DNA of 64,000 nucleotides from Streptomyces sp. CBMA291 (GTDB lineage: Bacteria; Actinomycetota; Actinomycetes; Streptomycetales; Streptomycetaceae): assembly GCF_014596525.1 (NCBI RefSeq), contig NZ_MSJP01000003.1, positions 26,316-90,315 of the forward strand. Direction: 5' to 3'. Made by a program: the position numbers and the translations under genes. Numbering within the stretch: the stretch's first letter is position 1; each line of letters opens with the position of its first letter. The notes under the pieces were generated by a model that was not told where the DNA came from, searched no databases, and saw nothing but the letters and a program-made list of their open reading frames with translations. Below are positions 1 through 8,822 of the stretch, one piece after another.

Positions 1-134
1 TCTTCCTCGCTTTCGAGCACGCCCTGGAGGACGGTGCCCTTGCCGTCCTCGACGCGGAACAGGGCCGGGTTCATGGCCAGGCAGGTACCGGCGCCGACGC
101 ACGCCGTACGGTCGATCGTGAGCGTCATCTTCAT
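1..134 (-). CDS. Ferredoxin, [3Fe-4S]/[4Fe-4S] type, partial
   Basis: This is the N-terminal end of a small ferredoxin; the gene runs off the left edge of the window. The visible protein starts MKMTLTIDRTACVGAGTC, with Cys12 and Cys18 in the C-x5-C spacing usual for the short ferredoxins that feed electrons to Streptomyces cytochromes P450. It starts 20 nt after the P450 stop codon on the same strand, so the two very likely form one operon and the ferredoxin is the probable redox partner. The first ATG is at 134-132; an in-frame ATG two codons later is a possible alternative. The third cysteine and the C-terminus are outside the window. Confidence 0.85.
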   Translation of the reverse strand, partial: MKMTLTIDRTACVGAGTCLAMNPALFRVEDGKGTVLQGVLESEE

Positions 135-154
135 GGGGGTTCGTCTTTCCTGGT

Positions 155-1384
155 TCAGCGCGGTCTGGAACCGTGCAGGTCGACGGGGAGGGCGAGGACG
201 CTGCGCAGCAGCCAGCTCTCCGCGTAACGGATCTCCTCGCGGGGCACGGAGAGCCGGGCGTTCGGGAACCGCTCGAAGAAGGCCGGGACGGCGATCCGGG
301 ACTCCAGCCGGGCGAGGGCCGCGCCCAGGCAGTTGTGCAGTCCGTGCCCGAGACCGAGGTGCCGGGGCCCGGTGCGGGTGATGTCCAGCCGGTCCGGGTC
401 CTCGAAGACGTCGGGGTCGTGGTTGGCGGACTGGAGGGCGGCGATGACCGTGGCGCCCTTGGGTATGGTCGTGCCGAGGAACTCGACGTCCTGTGTGGCG
501 AAGCGGATCAGGGCCACCGTCAGGGCGCCGTCGTAGCGGAGGAACTCCTCCACCGCGGACTCGGCGAGTTCCGGCCGTTCGGCGAGCGACTTCCGCTGGT
601 CCGGGTGGTCCAGGAGGGCGAGGATCGCCGACCCGATGAGGTTCCGGGTCGTGTCCAGGCCGACCATGATCATGAGCGCGACCATGGCGATGAGTTCGTT
701 CTCGTCGAGCCGGTCGTCGCCGTCACGGGCCTGGATGAAGACCGAGGTGAGGTCCTCGCCCGGGTTGCGGCGCTTCTCGTCGATGACCTCGCGCCCGTAG
801 TCGACGATCTCCTGGTACGCGAGCGTCGATTCGGTCATGTGCTCGGGATCGACGACCAGCGCCTTCTCGATGGCGTGCAGGATCTGCCGGAACTTGTCCA
901 GCGGGATGCCCATGACCCGGCCGATGACCTCCGCCGGCACCGTGGAGGCGAACTCCATGATGTCCGGGTTCTCCATGGCTTCGAGGCGGTCGAGGGCGGA
1001 GGCCACGATCTCCCGGGTCGGCTCTTCCCACAGTGCCGTACGGCGGGGGGTGAAGGCGCTCATGGCCAGCTTGCGCACCCGCGTGTGGTCCGGCGGGTCG
1101 AGGACCGAGAGGATGCGCTCGATGACGGTGCCGGAGCCGAACACCAGGCCGGACTTCTTGAAGTCCTCACCGGCCCACACGGTGGCGTCACTGCTGAAGT
1201 TCTGGTAGTCGCTGAGCAGCCGCTTCACGTCCTCGTAGCGGGACACCATCCACATGGGCAGGTCGCCGACGGGGAAGGTGAGCCGGTGCACCGGGGCGTT
1301 CTTGCGGAGCCACGAGAACGCAGGATACGGATCCTGGAAGTAGTCGTGGCCGAAAAGATCGGGCGCGAGCGCCGAGGATGTCAT
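155..1384 (-). CDS. Cytochrome P450
   Basis: Haem monooxygenase of 409 residues, a normal length for soluble bacterial P450s. Seen in order: an I-helix segment MVGLDTTRN with the acid-Thr oxygen-activation pair, the K-helix ExxR as EEFLR, and the haem-binding loop LGLGHGLHNCLG with axial Cys352. The residue normally Phe at the head of the haem loop is Leu here. The start at 1384 is preferred because GGAGAGG lies just upstream; an in-frame ATG five codons earlier is possible but its spacing is worse. The downstream ferredoxin suggests a self-contained oxidation cassette. The substrate cannot be read from the sequence; no biosynthetic core enzyme is adjacent. Confidence 0.9.
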   Translation of the reverse strand: MTSSALAPDLFGHDYFQDPYPAFSWLRKNAPVHRLTFPVGDLPMWMVSRYEDVKRLLSDYQNFSSDATVWAGEDFKKSGLVFGSGTVIERILSVLDPPDHTRVRKLAMSAFTPRRTALWEEPTREIVASALDRLEAMENPDIMEFASTVPAEVIGRVMGIPLDKFRQILHAIEKALVVDPEHMTESTLAYQEIVDYGREVIDEKRRNPGEDLTSVFIQARDGDDRLDENELIAMVALMIMVGLDTTRNLIGSAILALLDHPDQRKSLAERPELAESAVEEFLRYDGALTVALIRFATQDVEFLGTTIPKGATVIAALQSANHDPDVFEDPDRLDITRTGPRHLGLGHGLHNCLGAALARLESRIAVPAFFERFPNARLSVPREEIRYAESWLLRSVLALPVDLHGSRPR

Positions 1385-1859
1385 CGCTGACCTCTCCATC
1401 GGGAAAGTGGACTGGGCCGAACGCCGAACAAGTTCTCCTTGTGCTCCGAACTCTGACCAGAAGATACGAGGGGCTCTCAACGCCCCGTTCATGCGGCGGT
1501 AATTGGCCAACTACCCGGCCAGGTCCCGCCATCGGCGGCCTGTCCCGCCCACTCGGCCGACGCTCTCACCACCGAAGGCCGCTGAGTCCCGGACGAACGT
1601 GACCACCGTCTCCGCACGGTTCGCGCCACGGCACCCGCGAAGAGCGCCGCCGGACCACGCGGCTGCGGTACGGCCTCGGCGACCGAGGGATCGGCCGCCT
1701 CCTCGGCCCGTACCGTCGCACCGCCGACCGCTGGGAGCAGGACGTCCTCTCCGGCTCTGGCGACGCCACCCTCCACTCGCCCCGGACCTTCGGGCAGGCC
1801 GAGACCCGGCTCGCCGCCAGCACGCGCGCTCTCCACGAGACCGCCCGCGCGGCGGACCG
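1385..1859. other. Intergenic region with possible decayed coding sequence
   Basis: The gap between the P450 start and the end of the first MFS gene (475 nt) holds no gene I can support. On the plus strand a frame from about 1664 reads protein-like text (for example RYGLGDRGIGRLLGPYRR) to about 1865, and a second frame continues similarly (DRFERVADATLAHGL) to about 1960, inside the antisense 3' end of the MFS gene. This could be a frameshifted remnant or chance in high-G+C DNA. The P450 promoter should lie close to 1400-1500. Confidence 0.3.
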
Positions 1860-3542
1860 CTACCGGGCCCCGGAGACCACGTCGTGGGCGCCCCTGTCGA
1901 CCGGTTCGAACGGGTCGCCGACGCGACGCTCGCCCACGGCCTCGTCCGACCGGTACGGCCACGGGGCCGGGAGCGCCGTCCGCGGCCGACGGCGCCACCG
2001 GCGGTCTCCGGCCCCACCCCGGCTCAGGGCGGCCCGGACCCGGGGCCACCGGCCCGGCAGCGGGGCGGCCGACAGGGCGATCACCGCTATCGCGAGCGCG
2101 GCGACGGCGAGAAGCGCCATCGCCGTCCGGAAGGCGGGCAGCCAGTCCGGCGCGCCCGTTTCCGGTGTCGTGCCGCCGCCGGGCACGAGCCGGTGGAAGA
2201 AGACGAGGCCCGTCAGGGCGATGCCGAGGACGCCCGCCGCCTCCTGCGCCGTCCCGAGCACCCCCGCGGCCATCCCGGTGAGCCGCGCCCGCACCCCGGA
2301 CAGCGCGGCGTCCGTCAGCGGGGCCATGAGCAGGCCCATCCCGGCGCCGGTCACGGAGAGACCCGCGACCAGTCCCCACGGCAGCCCGCCGGAACCGACC
2401 GAGGAGGCCGACCAGCCGATCAGCAGGAGCCCCGCCGCGAGGACCGTCCCGCCCAGGACCGCCAGCCGGCCGCCGAGCCGGCCCGTGAGCCGGCCCGTCT
2501 GCATCGAGGCCGCGAAGAAGGAGGCGTTGAGCGCGACACCCACCAGGCCCGCCGTCACCGGAGACATCCCCCGGCCCTCCTGGAGATAGAGGGACAGCAC
2601 GAACGTCAGCCCCGCCGAACCGCCGAACAGCAGCGCGACGGAGACCACGCCCCGGGTGAAGCCGCGGTCCCGGAAGACCGCGGGATCGAGCAGGGGGCCG
2701 CGCCCCGCGGCGATCCGCCGACGCTGGTGCGCGGCGAACCCGGCGAGCAGCGGCAACGACAGCGCGAGGCTGAGCCACGTCCACGCAGGCCACCCCGTCT
2801 CGCGGCCCACCACCAGCGGCAGGACGAGCGCCACGAGACCGGCCGCGGAGAGCAGCGTCCCCACCGGATCGAGGCCCCCGCCGCCCCGCCGCCCCCGGCC
2901 GTCGGCCGGAAGCAGCCGGACCAGGGCGAGCGCGAGCACGCCGAGGGGGATGTTGACGAGGAAGGAGGCCCGCCACCCGAGCCCGCCCGGATCGACCGCG
3001 AGCAGCAGCCCGCCGACGGCCTGTCCGCCCGTACCGGCGACGCCCACGGTCGCCCCGTACCAGGCGAAAGCGCGGGCCCGGTCGGCTCCCTCGAACAACC
3101 GGCCCATCAGGGCCAGGACTTGCGGGGCCATCAGGGCGGCGGCGACGCCCTGCGCGATCCGCGCCGCCACCAGCACCTCCACCCCGGTCGCCAGACCGCA
3201 GGCCGTGGAAGCGGCCGTGAACAGCGCGAGCCCCACCGTGAACACCCGCCGGGGCCCGTACAGATCGCCCAGTCTCCCCGCGGTGATCAGCCCGATCGCG
3301 TACGCCAGGCCGTACCCGATCAGGACGGACTGCATGGCCGCCTGCCCGGCGCCCAGGTCCCGCCGGGTCGCCGGGGCCACGGCGTTGACGACGAAGAAGT
3401 CGAGCGTCGTCATGAACACCGCGGCGAGCAGCACGAGCAGCGCCCACCGACGGCTCCGCCCGGCGGTTCTGCGGCCGTCCGGTGTACGAGTCTCCGTACG
3501 CGGGGGCGTACGGAGGACGGAAGGGCGGGTGACCGACGGCAT
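1860..3542 (-). CDS. MFS transporter, DHA2 (14-TM drug efflux) family
   Basis: Proton-coupled multidrug exporter of the EmrB/QacA type, 560 residues in the inner membrane. The first helix reads LLVLLAAVFMTTLDFFVVN and loop 2-3 carries motif A as GDLYGPRRVF. About fourteen hydrophobic segments follow. The start at 3542 has AGGAGG upstream. The last 60 or so residues are Arg/Pro-rich and look like read-through past the normal family end into non-conserved DNA, so the C-terminus may have been remade by a mutation. It lies downstream of a second DHA2 exporter on the same strand but a strong hairpin separates them, so they are probably separate transcripts. Substrate unknown. Confidence 0.85.
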   Translation of the reverse strand: MPSVTRPSVLRTPPRTETRTPDGRRTAGRSRRWALLVLLAAVFMTTLDFFVVNAVAPATRRDLGAGQAAMQSVLIGYGLAYAIGLITAGRLGDLYGPRRVFTVGLALFTAASTACGLATGVEVLVAARIAQGVAAALMAPQVLALMGRLFEGADRARAFAWYGATVGVAGTGGQAVGGLLLAVDPGGLGWRASFLVNIPLGVLALALVRLLPADGRGRRGGGGLDPVGTLLSAAGLVALVLPLVVGRETGWPAWTWLSLALSLPLLAGFAAHQRRRIAAGRGPLLDPAVFRDRGFTRGVVSVALLFGGSAGLTFVLSLYLQEGRGMSPVTAGLVGVALNASFFAASMQTGRLTGRLGGRLAVLGGTVLAAGLLLIGWSASSVGSGGLPWGLVAGLSVTGAGMGLLMAPLTDAALSGVRARLTGMAAGVLGTAQEAAGVLGIALTGLVFFHRLVPGGGTTPETGAPDWLPAFRTAMALLAVAALAIAVIALSAAPLPGRWPRVRAALSRGGAGDRRWRRRPRTALPAPWPYRSDEAVGERRVGDPFEPVDRGAHDVVSGAR

Positions 3543-3582
3543 GCGGTCCTCCTGACGGGGGAGCGGACGGGCTGGGGAACGG

Positions 3583-3620
3583 CACAGGGGCAGCCCGGAT
3601 GGATTCGGGCTGCCCTTGTG
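3583..3620 (-). terminator. Intrinsic terminator after the second MFS gene
   Basis: A 15-bp stem (3583-3597 with 3606-3620, one G-T pair) around an 8-nt loop. It lies 26 nt beyond the stop of the upstream MFS gene and before the start of the next one, in the right place to end the upstream transcript. Confidence 0.75.
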
Positions 3621-3645
3621 TGGTGGTACGAGGTGGTGCGAGGCG

Positions 3646-5178
3646 TCAGTGACCGGCGGGCACGTGCGCCTTCGGCGCGTCCGCGGCATCGGCGGCATCG
3701 GCTGCGGCGACCTGCCGCCGACCCGAGTCGCGGTTCAGCAGCAGGAGCAGCGCGGTCGCCAGACCGGCCAGGGCGAAGACGGCGGTGGCCAGGAACCCGG
3801 CCTGGAAGCCGTCGTTCAGACCCTTGGCGTCCGTCCCGGTGGTGTAGGCGAAGGCCACCGAGGAGGCGATCGCGATGCCGAGCGCGGCACCGATCTGGAA
3901 GACGGCGTTGTTGATGCCCGAGACCAGACCGGACTCCTCCGGCTTGGCACCGGTCAGCGAGGCGATCGACGCGGCCACGTTGGTGGAGCCGATACCGGAG
4001 CCGAAGATGACCAGACCGAAGAACAGGTCGCTCCAGTAGCCGCCGTTCGGGTCGATCCGGGTCAGGAGCAGCAGACCGCCGGAGAGCAGCGTCATGCCGA
4101 CGATGGCGATCGGCTTGTAGCCGACCTTGGCGACCAGCCGGGCACTGACGTTGGCGCCGATGATCGACATGAGGGCGTAGACCGCGGTGCTCAGACCGAA
4201 CTTGACGGCGCTGTAGCCGAGGACCTGCTGGGCGTAGAGCGAGGTGGTGAGCGCACCGCCGTACACCGCCATCGAGACGATGATCATCAGGATGTTGCCG
4301 CCGACCACGGTGGGGGAGCGGAAGATCCGCAGCGGGACCAGCGGGGCCTTCGACTTGCCCTCGACGAGGGTGAAGACGACGAGCAGCACGGCGGAGGCGA
4401 TCAGCATGCCGATCGTCCGGCCGCTGCCCCAGCCGACGAGCGGGGCCTCGGAGACCGCGTAGACGAGGAGCGCGATGGCGGCCGTGACGGTCACGGCGCC
4501 GGCGGGGTCGAAGCGACGCGGACCGGGACGGACGGGGGTCTCCTTCAGCAGGCGCGGGCCGAAGACCAGCACCGCGGCGACCACCGGGACGTTGATGTAG
4601 AAGATCCACTCCCAGCCCGGACCATCGGTGATCGGACCGCCGATGAGCAGCGCCGCGGTGGCACCGAAGGCGCCGATGCCGGTCCAGATGCCCAGCGCCT
4701 TGTTGCGCTCGGCGCCCTCGGCGAAGGTGTGCATCAGCACGGCCATGGCGGTCGGCGTCATGACGGCGGCGGCCACCCCCTGGACGACGCGGGCCGTGAT
4801 CAGCACCTCCTCGGTCCAGGCGAGACCGCACAGCACCGAGGCGGCCCCGAACAGGGCGGTGCCGAGCAGGAACATCCGCCGCCCGCCCAGCAGATCGGCG
4901 GTACGACCGCCGAACATCAGCAGACCGCCGAAGCTCAGCAGGTAGGCGCTCATCACCCACTGGACGCCGCCGGCCGCGAAGCCCAGCTCCGTCTCGATGG
5001 CGGGCAGCGCGAGCATGACGATCTGCGAGTCGACGATCACCATGAAGAACGAGGCGACCAGCAGGGTGAGTGCCAGCCATCTTCGTGGGTCGGGGGCGCT
5101 CTCCGGGCGGCCTGCGCCCTCCGCCTGGCCCCGCGAACCGGAGTTGCCGGGACGAGTGTGACGGGATTCGCGAGACAT
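3646..5178 (-). CDS. MFS transporter, DHA2 (14-TM drug efflux) family
   Basis: Second EmrB/QacA-type exporter, 510 residues. Helix 1 contains LLVASFFMVIVDSQIVMLAL and motif A appears as GGRTADLLGGRRMF. The C-terminus ends in an Ala/Asp-rich tail (AAADAADAADAP). The start at 5178 has GAGGACC upstream. It is divergent from the SARP-type regulator that starts at 5447, and the 268-nt gap holds ordered repeats, so the regulator may control this exporter. The two MFS genes in a row are not close paralogues as judged by eye, so this is probably not a recent duplication. Confidence 0.88.
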   Translation of the reverse strand: MSRESRHTRPGNSGSRGQAEGAGRPESAPDPRRWLALTLLVASFFMVIVDSQIVMLALPAIETELGFAAGGVQWVMSAYLLSFGGLLMFGGRTADLLGGRRMFLLGTALFGAASVLCGLAWTEEVLITARVVQGVAAAVMTPTAMAVLMHTFAEGAERNKALGIWTGIGAFGATAALLIGGPITDGPGWEWIFYINVPVVAAVLVFGPRLLKETPVRPGPRRFDPAGAVTVTAAIALLVYAVSEAPLVGWGSGRTIGMLIASAVLLVVFTLVEGKSKAPLVPLRIFRSPTVVGGNILMIIVSMAVYGGALTTSLYAQQVLGYSAVKFGLSTAVYALMSIIGANVSARLVAKVGYKPIAIVGMTLLSGGLLLLTRIDPNGGYWSDLFFGLVIFGSGIGSTNVAASIASLTGAKPEESGLVSGINNAVFQIGAALGIAIASSVAFAYTTGTDAKGLNDGFQAGFLATAVFALAGLATALLLLLNRDSGRRQVAAADAADAADAPKAHVPAGH

Positions 5179-5362
5179 GGGGTCCTCGATTTCTCGATCT
5201 GCGGGTCTCCGACGTTCCCGAACCCCACCGGGGGGCCTGGCCGTTCGGAAGTCACCGCGTGCCGACCGCCGTTCCACTTTCTTCCACGACGGCTTTACGA
5301 GAACCACCCTGACCCCGGCTTCTCTCGGCGTTCTCATGGCGCGCTCCCGAACCGACTTCGGC

Positions 5363-5424
5363 CGCTCACGGCCTCTCACGGCGCCTCACGGACCCGCCCG
5401 TGAGCGGCGGACCCGCACCTCACG
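5363..5424 (+). promoter_or_regulatory. Direct and inverted CTCACG repeats before the SARP gene
   Basis: CTCACG occurs at 5365, 5375 and 5385 with exact 10-nt phasing, again at 5419, and CCGCTCACGG (5363-5372) is repeated inverted as CCGTGAGCGG (5398-5407). SARP regulators bind short direct repeats phased about one helical turn, so this is a candidate autoregulatory site 23-84 nt upstream of the ATG. It is a prediction from pattern only. Confidence 0.45.
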
Positions 5425-5446
5425 ACGGCTGGGTTACTGTGCGGCC

Positions 5447-8400
5447 ATGCGCTTTCGGGTACTCGGTCCTCTTGAGGTGTGGACCACGGACGGCAAGCCG
5501 GTCACCGTGGGGGAACCCAAGGTCCGCGCCCTCCTCGCCGACCTCCTCATACACGCCGGCCGTCCCGTCTCCACGGACCGGCTCCTCGACGACATGTGGG
5601 GCGAGGACCTCCCCGGCAAACCGGCCGCCGCCCTCCAGACCAAGGTGTGGCAGCTCCGCCGCACCCTGGAGGAGGCCGAACCCGGCGGACGCGCCCTCGT
5701 CGTCTCCCGCGCCCCCGGCTACCTCCTCGGCATCACCCGCGACATGACGGACGCAGGCCGCTTCGAGGACCTGACGGCGCAGGCGCACGCCACCACCGAC
5801 CCCCGCCGCAAGGCCGACCTCCTCACCGACGCGCTCGCCCTGTGGCGCGGGCCCGCCTACACCGAGTTCGAGGCCGAGCCCTTCGCCCGCCGGGCCGCCC
5901 GGCGCCTGGAGGAACACCGCGTCTCCGCACTGGAGGAGCAGGCCGCCGCCCGCCTCGAACTCGGCGAACACCACCTGCTCGCCGACGAACTCGCCGCCCT
6001 CGCCGCCGCCCACCCGCTGCGCGAACGGCTCCACGCCGTCCATCTGCGCGCTCTCTACCGCGCGGGCCGCCAGAACGACGCGCTGGACGGATACACCCGG
6101 CTCCGCGAACGGCTCCGCGACGAACTAGGACTGGACCCCGGCTCCGAACTCACCGCGCTCCAGCGGGCGATCCTCCGCAAGGACCCGGCCCTCGACGCCC
6201 CACCGGCCCCGCCCGCATCACGGCCCGCCCCACCGGCCCCGCCCGCGCCCACCCGCCAGCGCGGCAACCTGCCGGCCCCCCTCACCGACCTCGTCGGCCG
6301 CGTCGACGACCTCGCCGCCCTCCGCGCCCTCCTCGGCGACGACTCCACCGCCCCGCGCACCCGCCTGGTCACCCTCACCGGCCCCGGCGGCGTCGGCAAG
6401 ACCCGCCTCGCCCTCGAAGCCGTCATCCAGACCGCCGACGCCTACCCGGACACCTTCCCCGACGGCGCCTGGCTCGTCGAACTCGGCGGCCCCGCCGCTC
6501 ACTCCGGGACCTCCGGGGGCGTTTCCGGCACGGCCCACGTGATCGCCGCCGCGCTCGGCATGCGCGACGACACGGTCCCCGCCGACCCCACCGCCGACGG
6601 CCGCCGCACCGACACCCCCGCCGACCGCCTCGCCACCGCCCTCCACGCCAAGCGAGCCCTGCTCCTCCTCGACAACTGCGAACACGTCGTCGACGCCGTC
6701 GCCGAACTCACCGGCACCCTCCTCGGCCGCGCCCCCCACCTGCGCATCCTCGCCACCAGCCAGGAACCCCTCGGCATCGCAGGCGAACACCTTCGCCCCG
6801 TCGGACCCCTCGGCCTCCCCGCAGCGGGCGACACCGGCCCCGAGGCCCTCGGCCAGGCCGAAGCCGTCCAGCTCTTCGTCTCCCGCGCCCAGGCCGCCGA
6901 CCCCGGCTTCGCCCTCACCGCCGACAACGCCGAAGCCGTCGGAGCCCTCTGCCGCCGCCTCGACGGCATCCCCCTCGCCCTCGAACTCGCCGCCACCCGC
7001 GTCCGTACGCTAGGGGCCCGCGAACTCGCCGCACGCCTCGACGACCGCTTCCGGCTCCTCTCCGCCGGCCGCCGCGACGCCCCCGCCCGCCAGCGCACCC
7101 TGCGCGCGGTCATCGACTGGAGCTGGGAACTCCTCACCGCCTCCGAGCAGATCGTGCTGCGCCGCCTCAGCGTCCACGCCGACGGCTGCACCCTCGACGC
7201 GGCCGAAGCCGTCTGCGCCGGCGAAGGAGTGAAGGGCGAAGACGTCCTCGACCTCCTCGCCCGCCTCGTCGACCGCTCCCTCGTCGTCGCCGCCGACACC
7301 CCCGGCGGCGTCCGCTACCGGCTCCTCGAATCCGTCGCCGCGTACGGTCTCGAACGCCTCGACGACGCAGGCGAGACCGCCGCCGTACGCCACCGCCACG
7401 CCCGCCACCACCTGGCCCTCGCCGAAACCGCCGCCCCCCTGCTGCGCGGCCGCGACCAGCGCGCCTGGCTGGAGCGCCTCGACGCCGAGGCGGGCAACCT
7501 GCGCGCCGCCCTGGAGACCTGCCACCGCACCGGCGCCGCCGACGACGCACTGCGCCTCGTCATCGCCCAGTCCTGGCACTGGTTCCTGCGCGGACGGCTC
7601 GGCGAGGCCCTCCGCTCCTTCGACACCGCCCTCGCCGTCCCGGCCGAGGAGACCGACGTCTACCGCGCGCACCGCGCCGACGCCACCGTCCGCCGCGCCG
7701 CCCTCGCCCTCTACTCCGGCGACGCCGAAGGCCCCGCCGCGACCACCCGCGCCTTTCCCCTCGTCGAACACATCACCGACCCCTGCGACCGGGCCCACGC
7801 CCTCTGGCTGCTCTCCTTCAGCCTCTACGGCTCCGGTGACCTCGCCTCCAACCAGGACAGGCTCACCGCCGCCCTCGCCGCCTTCGAGGAGCTGGGCGAC
7901 GCCTGGGGCAGGGCCGCCACCCTCGCCGTCACCGCCGGCCACGCCCTCATCCGCGGCGACTTCCCCGCCGCCTCCCGCGACGCGGACGTCAGCCTCGCCC
8001 TCTTCCGTGAACTCGGCGACCGCTGGGGCCAGTTGCGCGCCGGAGACACCCTCGCCTCACTCGCCGAGATCCACGAGGACTACGCCGAGGCCACCCGTAT
8101 GCACCGCGAAGGCCTCCGCATGGCGGAAGAGCTGGGCCTGTGGACCGACGCCTCGTACAAGTGGTCCGGCCTCGGCCGCATCGCCCTCCTCACCGGCGAC
8201 CACGCCGACGCCCTCCGCTTCCACGAGCGCGGTCTGCGCCTCGCCGTCGAGCAGGCCCACAAACGAGGCGGACAGTTCGCCGAAACGGGCCTGGCCCTCG
8301 TCGCCCGCCGCGAAGGACGGCTCGACGACGCCGAGGCCCACCTCACCAAATGGCTCGACTGGCTCCGCGCCGTCTACGGCGACCCCGGCACCGCCCTCGT

Positions 8401-8764
8401 CATGGCCGAGCTCGGCTTCATCGCCGAGCAGCGGGGCGACGCCGACACCGCGCGCGAGCGCCATCTCGTCGGCTACGCCGCCGCCCGCGGGACCGGTGAC
8501 CCCCGCGCCCTCGCCCTCGCCCTCGAAGGCCTCGCGGGCACCCGCGCCCTCACCGGCCACCACACCCGGGCCGCCCGTCTCCTCGGCGCCGCCACCGCCG
8601 CCCGCGCCTCGGTGGGCCGCCCCCTGCCGCGCGCCGAAAGGGGGGACGTCGACCGCATCACCCGCACCGTCCGCGCGGCCCTCGGCGACACCCGTTACGC
8701 CGCCGAATTCGCCATCGGCCAGAACACCGACGCCTGCGATCCGGCCCTTCTCGAAGAGACGTGA
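5447..8764 (+). CDS. SARP/BTAD-NB-ARC-TPR transcriptional regulator (AfsR-like)
   Basis: Large activator of 1105 residues. Residues 1-95 form an OmpR-type winged helix (MRFRVLGPLEVWTTDG), about 100-245 the bacterial transcriptional activation domain, about 275-560 an NB-ARC ATPase with Walker A GPGGVGKTRL near residue 312 and a Walker B-like ALLLLDNCEH, and the C-terminal half TPR-type repeats. This is the architecture of AfsR-like SARPs, which activate secondary metabolism or efflux genes in response to nucleotide or phosphorylation signals. The ATG at 5447 starts directly at the winged helix. It is divergent from an MFS exporter, the most likely target. The stop codon lies in the first copy of a 26-bp tandem duplication. 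Confidence 0.9.
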   Translation: MRFRVLGPLEVWTTDGKPVTVGEPKVRALLADLLIHAGRPVSTDRLLDDMWGEDLPGKPAAALQTKVWQLRRTLEEAEPGGRALVVSRAPGYLLGITRDMTDAGRFEDLTAQAHATTDPRRKADLLTDALALWRGPAYTEFEAEPFARRAARRLEEHRVSALEEQAAARLELGEHHLLADELAALAAAHPLRERLHAVHLRALYRAGRQNDALDGYTRLRERLRDELGLDPGSELTALQRAILRKDPALDAPPAPPASRPAPPAPPAPTRQRGNLPAPLTDLVGRVDDLAALRALLGDDSTAPRTRLVTLTGPGGVGKTRLALEAVIQTADAYPDTFPDGAWLVELGGPAAHSGTSGGVSGTAHVIAAALGMRDDTVPADPTADGRRTDTPADRLATALHAKRALLLLDNCEHVVDAVAELTGTLLGRAPHLRILATSQEPLGIAGEHLRPVGPLGLPAAGDTGPEALGQAEAVQLFVSRAQAADPGFALTADNAEAVGALCRRLDGIPLALELAATRVRTLGARELAARLDDRFRLLSAGRRDAPARQRTLRAVIDWSWELLTASEQIVLRRLSVHADGCTLDAAEAVCAGEGVKGEDVLDLLARLVDRSLVVAADTPGGVRYRLLESVAAYGLERLDDAGETAAVRHRHARHHLALAETAAPLLRGRDQRAWLERLDAEAGNLRAALETCHRTGAADDALRLVIAQSWHWFLRGRLGEALRSFDTALAVPAEETDVYRAHRADATVRRAALALYSGDAEGPAATTRAFPLVEHITDPCDRAHALWLLSFSLYGSGDLASNQDRLTAALAAFEELGDAWGRAATLAVTAGHALIRGDFPAASRDADVSLALFRELGDRWGQLRAGDTLASLAEIHEDYAEATRMHREGLRMAEELGLWTDASYKWSGLGRIALLTGDHADALRFHERGLRLAVEQAHKRGGQFAETGLALVARREGRLDDAEAHLTKWLDWLRAVYGDPGTALVMAELGFIAEQRGDADTARERHLVGYAAARGTGDPRALALALEGLAGTRALTGHHTRAARLLGAATAARASVGRPLPRAERGDVDRITRTVRAALGDTRYAAEFAIGQNTDACDPALLEET

Positions 8765-8804
8765 GAGCGGGCGGCCCCGAAGAGACGCGGGAGCGGGCGG
8801 CCCC
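8753..8804 (+). repeat. 26-bp tandem duplication spanning a stop codon
   Basis: 8753-8778 is repeated at 8779-8804 with two differences. The first copy contains the TGA of the SARP gene; in the second copy this triplet is changed. The duplication lengthens the gap between this gene and the convergent membrane-protein gene. Confidence 0.85.
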
Positions 8805-8822
8805 GAGCCGACCGGATACGGC

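Noticed and set aside
155..5178. P450, ferredoxin and two exporters considered as a biosynthetic gene cluster
   Set aside because: No core synthase or precursor is present within the window, although the cluster could continue left of base 1.
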